From: Paenarthrobacter ureafaciens
Lineage (GTDB): Bacteria > Actinomycetota > Actinomycetes > Actinomycetales > Micrococcaceae
Reading direction: 5' to 3'
Assembly: GCF_004028095.1 (NCBI RefSeq)
Contig: NZ_SBHM01000007.1
Span: forward strand, 930,001-994,000
Length of the DNA stretch: 64,000 bases
The position numbers and the translations under genes were made by a program. The notes under the pieces were generated by a model, which searched no databases, was not told where the DNA came from, and was given only the letters and a program-made list of their open reading frames with translations. This document shows, in pieces, positions 61,210 through 64,000 of the stretch. Numbering within the stretch: the first letter of the stretch is position 1; each line of letters starts with the position of its first letter.

Positions 61210-62496
61210 ATGTCCACTCGAAAGACCATTTCCAAGCTCGTCTCCCTCGGCGGGCTGTGCACCGCCGTCGCACTCGTTGCCACCGGTTGTGGCGCTGGCG
61301 GTGCCGCACCATCGTCCGGCGGATCGGGCGGCTCCAGCACTGTCAACGTGCTGGTGGAAGCCGGCGGCCACGCTGAGCTCACCGGCGTGGCAGAGCAATG
61401 CAAGAAGGACGCCGGCGTGGACGTGAACTTCGTCGAACTCCCCTACGACGGCATGTTCAACCGCCTCTCCAGCGAGTTCTCCTCCGGCAATGTCTCCTTC
61501 GACGTAGCTGCACTGGACTCCGTGTGGCTCCCCAGCTTCAAGGACGCCGTCCAGCCCATCGATGAGCTCTTCACCGACGAGGCAAAGAAGGACATTTTCC
61601 CGGCGCTTGTGAAGGAAGCGAACGTGGACGGCCACTTCATCGGCATGCCGGCCTGGACCAATGCCGAGATCATTCTGTACCGCAAGGACTTGTTCGAGGA
61701 CGCCAAGAACAAGGCGGATTTCCAAGCCAAGTACGGCTATGAACTGGCAGCACCCAAGACTTGGAAGCAGTACCAGGACATTTCCGAGTTCTTCACCAAG
61801 GACGGCATGTTCGGCACGGACGTGAAGGGTGCCGTGGAAACCGAATGGCTGGCACACGTGCTCCAGGCCGGGTCTCCCATGGTGCTGGACGAGAACAACA
61901 ACGTGGTCATCGACAACGCCGCCCACAAGGAAGCCCTGGACTTCTACGTGAGCCTCACCAAGTCCGCCCCGACCGGTGCTGCACAGGTTGACTGGGCGGC
62001 AGCGCAGAACCTGTTCAACCAGGGCAAGACCGCCATGACCCGCTTCTGGGCCCACGCCTACCGCCAGATCCCCGCGGATTCTCCCGTGGCAGGCAAGGTG
62101 GGTGCAGCTGCGATGATCGGTGGCAGCGCCGGCGTCGCGGGTGTCCCGGGACCGTGGTACCTGTCGGTTCCCAAGGCCACCAAGAACGCCGAGGCAGCTA
62201 AGAAGTTCGTCAAGTGCGCCTACGACTACAACAGCACGGGTATCGACTCCAAGCTGGGCCTGGCAGCACGAATCAGCGCCTTCGAGAAGTACCAGGACCA
62301 GCCGGGCTATGAGAGCTTCAAGCCGCTGATCGAGACCCTCAACGCCCCCGCCACGGCAACCCGTCCGGCAACGGCAAAGTGGCAGCAGATCGTGGACACC
62401 GTCCTGATTCCGTTGCTGCAGAAGGCCGTGGCCGGAGGCGACACCTCCGCCCTCCTGGCCGACGCCAAGAAGCAGGTCCAGGACCTCCTGAAGTAA
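61210..62496 (+). CDS. Sugar ABC transporter substrate-binding lipoprotein
   Basis: This 428-residue protein has a lipobox ALVATGC. It belongs to the family-1 (maltose-like) binding proteins, with ELPYDGMFNRLSSEFSSGNV, MPAWTNAEIILYRKDLF, and FSVPKAT-like hinge sequence (WYLSVPKATKNAEAAKKFV). With the two permeases next door it imports an oligosaccharide or the products of the fructan enzymes. The longer open frame upstream is not a coding extension. No ATPase is in the window; it may lie beyond, or an MsiK-type shared ATPase may serve. Confidence 0.93.
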   Translation: MSTRKTISKLVSLGGLCTAVALVATGCGAGGAAPSSGGSGGSSTVNVLVEAGGHAELTGVAEQCKKDAGVDVNFVELPYDGMFNRLSSEFSSGNVSFDVAALDSVWLPSFKDAVQPIDELFTDEAKKDIFPALVKEANVDGHFIGMPAWTNAEIILYRKDLFEDAKNKADFQAKYGYELAAPKTWKQYQDISEFFTKDGMFGTDVKGAVETEWLAHVLQAGSPMVLDENNNVVIDNAAHKEALDFYVSLTKSAPTGAAQVDWAAAQNLFNQGKTAMTRFWAHAYRQIPADSPVAGKVGAAAMIGGSAGVAGVPGPWYLSVPKATKNAEAAKKFVKCAYDYNSTGIDSKLGLAARISAFEKYQDQPGYESFKPLIETLNAPATATRPATAKWQQIVDTVLIPLLQKAVAGGDTSALLADAKKQVQDLLK

Positions 62497-62575
62497 AGAC
62501 TCCGCGGCCGGCACCACAAAGACCGTGCCGGCCGCGGCTCCAACCAGCAGAAAACAACCAGCAGAAAAGAAAACC

Positions 62576-63463
62576 GTGCGTATCTCCGATCGCCGCTTTG
62601 CCCTCTTCCTGATGACGCCCGCGGCCCTGTTCCTGGCCGTGTTCGTCGCCTACCCGCTGTTTCGCCTGGTGGCAGACAGCTTCTTCAAGATCTCGCCGAT
62701 CGCCGGCGGTCCCCGCGAGTTCGTGGGTTTCCAGAACTACGTCACCGCCTTCGCGTCCGAGGCCTTCACCAGTGCAGGCTGGCGGACCCTCGCCTACACC
62801 CTGGTGGTGGTGACCCTCGAGTTCGCGCTCGGGCTCGGCATGGCCTTGCTCTTCACAACGCTCGGCAAGAAGTCACAGATCTGGCGGACCGTCTTCCTTT
62901 ACCCGTTGATGATCGCGCCGATCGTGGCCGGCCTTCTGTGGAAGTTCCTGATGATCGACAACTTCGGCCTGATCGGAACCCTCCTCCACCAAGCCGGACT
63001 CCTGGAAAATCCCAACCAGATCGGCTGGTTGTCCGACCCCAACATCGTCTTGTTTTCGGTAGCGATCCCGGACATCTGGCTCACCACATCGTTCATGTGC
63101 CTCGTGCTGTTTGCGGGCCTGCAGAACATACCCGGTGACCTGATCGAAGCCGCCCGCCTCGACGGCGCACGCGCCCCGGCCCTCCTGTTCCGGATCATCA
63201 TCCCGCTGCTGCGACCCGTGATCGCCGTGGCACTGGTGGTCCGTGGAATCGACGCCGCCCGCGCTTTCGACACCATCCTCATCCAAACCAACGGCGGCCC
63301 GCAGTCGGCCTCCGAAACCATGAGCCTCCTGATCTACCGGACCATGATCCGCTTCGGCGATCCGGGTCTTGCGAGCGCCATGGGCACCATCTACCTCATC
63401 GCGATGCTCGCCGTCGCCTTCTTCGCGGTGGCCACCATCTGGCGGCCGGGAAAGGACACCTGA
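62576..63463 (+). CDS. Sugar ABC transporter permease (MalF type)
   Basis: This 295-residue permease has a GTG start with AGAAAAG upstream and six helices. The EAA loop is in IEAARLDGARAPALLFRIII. It forms a channel with the next permease. Its stop overlaps that gene's ATG (TGATG). Confidence 0.93.
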   Translation: MRISDRRFALFLMTPAALFLAVFVAYPLFRLVADSFFKISPIAGGPREFVGFQNYVTAFASEAFTSAGWRTLAYTLVVVTLEFALGLGMALLFTTLGKKSQIWRTVFLYPLMIAPIVAGLLWKFLMIDNFGLIGTLLHQAGLLENPNQIGWLSDPNIVLFSVAIPDIWLTTSFMCLVLFAGLQNIPGDLIEAARLDGARAPALLFRIIIPLLRPVIAVALVVRGIDAARAFDTILIQTNGGPQSASETMSLLIYRTMIRFGDPGLASAMGTIYLIAMLAVAFFAVATIWRPGKDT

Positions 63464-64000
63464 TGACCATGGTGAGCGCACCAAGCAAAGCCAGCCCGCC
63501 GGCGTCGAACCTTCCGGCTTCCCAGCCTCCGCGCAGGCGCCGCGGGGTCAACCGTGAAGGCCTCGAAGCAGGCCGCCGCAGCACCAGGACCATCCTGTGG
63601 ATACTGCTTGCGGCAGCCATGGTGCTTTACGGGTTCCCGTTCCTCTACTTGTTGTTCACGTCATTCAAGACGCCGATCGACACTATTGCAGTTCCGCCCA
63701 CCATCCTCCCCAAGGAATGGACGCTGGAGAACTACGTCAACGCTTTGGGCCGTGGCGGTGTGGTGGCATCGTTCATCAACAGCATCCAGACCGCGGTAAT
63801 CAGCACCCTGCTTTCACTGGTGCTGGCCATTCCTGCGGCTTACGGCATCACGCGCTACAAAACCCCGAGCGGCCGGGTGTTCATCATGGCCGCCCTGGTG
63901 ACGCGCATGGTTCCGCCGGTGGCGATCGGCATCCCGTTGGCGTCGATGATGGCCGCGGTGGGACTGGCTGACACTCCCATTGCACTGTCCATTGCGCACA
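63463..64000 (+). CDS. Sugar ABC transporter permease (MalG type), 3' end missing
   Basis: The ATG at 63463 shares one base with the previous stop. The first 179 codons are visible and the frame runs off the window. The first 45 residues are cytosolic and Pro/Arg-rich, followed by LLAAAMVLYGFPFLYLLFTS (helix 1) and KEWTLENYVNAL. The helices and the LVTRMVPPVAIGIPLASMMA segment are those of a MalG-type subunit. It completes the transporter core. Confidence 0.93.
   Translation, partial: MTMVSAPSKASPPASNLPASQPPRRRRGVNREGLEAGRRSTRTILWILLAAAMVLYGFPFLYLLFTSFKTPIDTIAVPPTILPKEWTLENYVNALGRGGVVASFINSIQTAVISTLLSLVLAIPAAYGITRYKTPSGRVFIMAALVTRMVPPVAIGIPLASMMAAVGLADTPIALSIAH

Noticed and set aside
1-64000. 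tRNA or rRNA genes
   Set aside because: No cloverleaf with T-loop GTTCRANNC sequence and CCA-adjacent acceptor stem, and no rRNA-like stretch, was seen on reading the intergenic parts.

Overview
The window is high-GC DNA from an actinobacterium, most likely a soil Micrococcaceae (Arthrobacter/Paenarthrobacter type). The evidence is a mycothione reductase (mycothiol is an actinobacterial thiol), GTG starts, actinobacterial-style BkdABC, PxpABC and WXG-family proteins, and a GH91 inulin fructotransferase, an enzyme best known from Arthrobacter. I found no rRNA, tRNA, CRISPR array or intact mobile element. Most of the window is ordinary chromosome with several accessory patches.

Layout. 1-10 kb: the end of a Ser/Thr/Pro-rich anchored protein, an AEC carrier, a PucR regulator divergent from alanine dehydrogenase (ald), an ECF sigma factor with a candidate anti-sigma and an Ala/Pro-rich exported protein, a WXG-domain protein with a small partner, and a Gfo/Idh/MocA oxidoreductase. 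10.2-11.05 kb: a broken toxin-antitoxin operon between two arrays of 32-bp tandem repeats in opposite orientation. 11-17 kb: a peptide/oligopeptide ABC transporter operon. 17-29 kb: a TetR/FMN-reductase pair around a clear operator, a GerMN lipoprotein, an overlapping gene pair (soluble protein plus four-helix membrane protein, RexAB-like in architecture), a PEP-mutase/isocitrate-lyase family enzyme, an aminotransferase-UspA operon, mycothione reductase and small membrane proteins. 29-34.5 kb: the branched-chain 2-oxoacid dehydrogenase operon, preceded by a perfect 42-bp palindrome, and a HisC/Pat aminotransferase. 34.5-40.3 kb: a holin-4-like membrane protein, a WXG-like protein with a WXG-associated alpha/beta hydrolase, purB, a histidine phosphatase, a GNAT enzyme and a thioesterase. 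40.4-49 kb: the 5-oxoprolinase genes pxpABC with a permease and an SDR, a divergent LysR regulator, and an aminotransferase-RraA operon. 49-56.5 kb: stress and housekeeping genes (SnoaL-like, hydrolase, YtxH-like, CsbD, GlsB, AraC/GyrI, isochorismatase, SDR, DUF1206). 56.5-64 kb: a fructan locus with a secreted GH32 levanase/inulinase and a GH91 enzyme, divergent from a sugar ABC transporter that runs off the right edge.

The locus most worth following up is the overlapping pair at 19859-21440: a soluble protein of no family I recognise, translationally coupled to a small four-helix membrane protein. This is the layout of RexA/RexB-type abortive infection. Others are the two WXG modules, the GH91 enzyme with a detached Tat signal peptide, the palindrome in front of bkdA, and the inverted 32-bp arrays around a decayed toxin-antitoxin operon.
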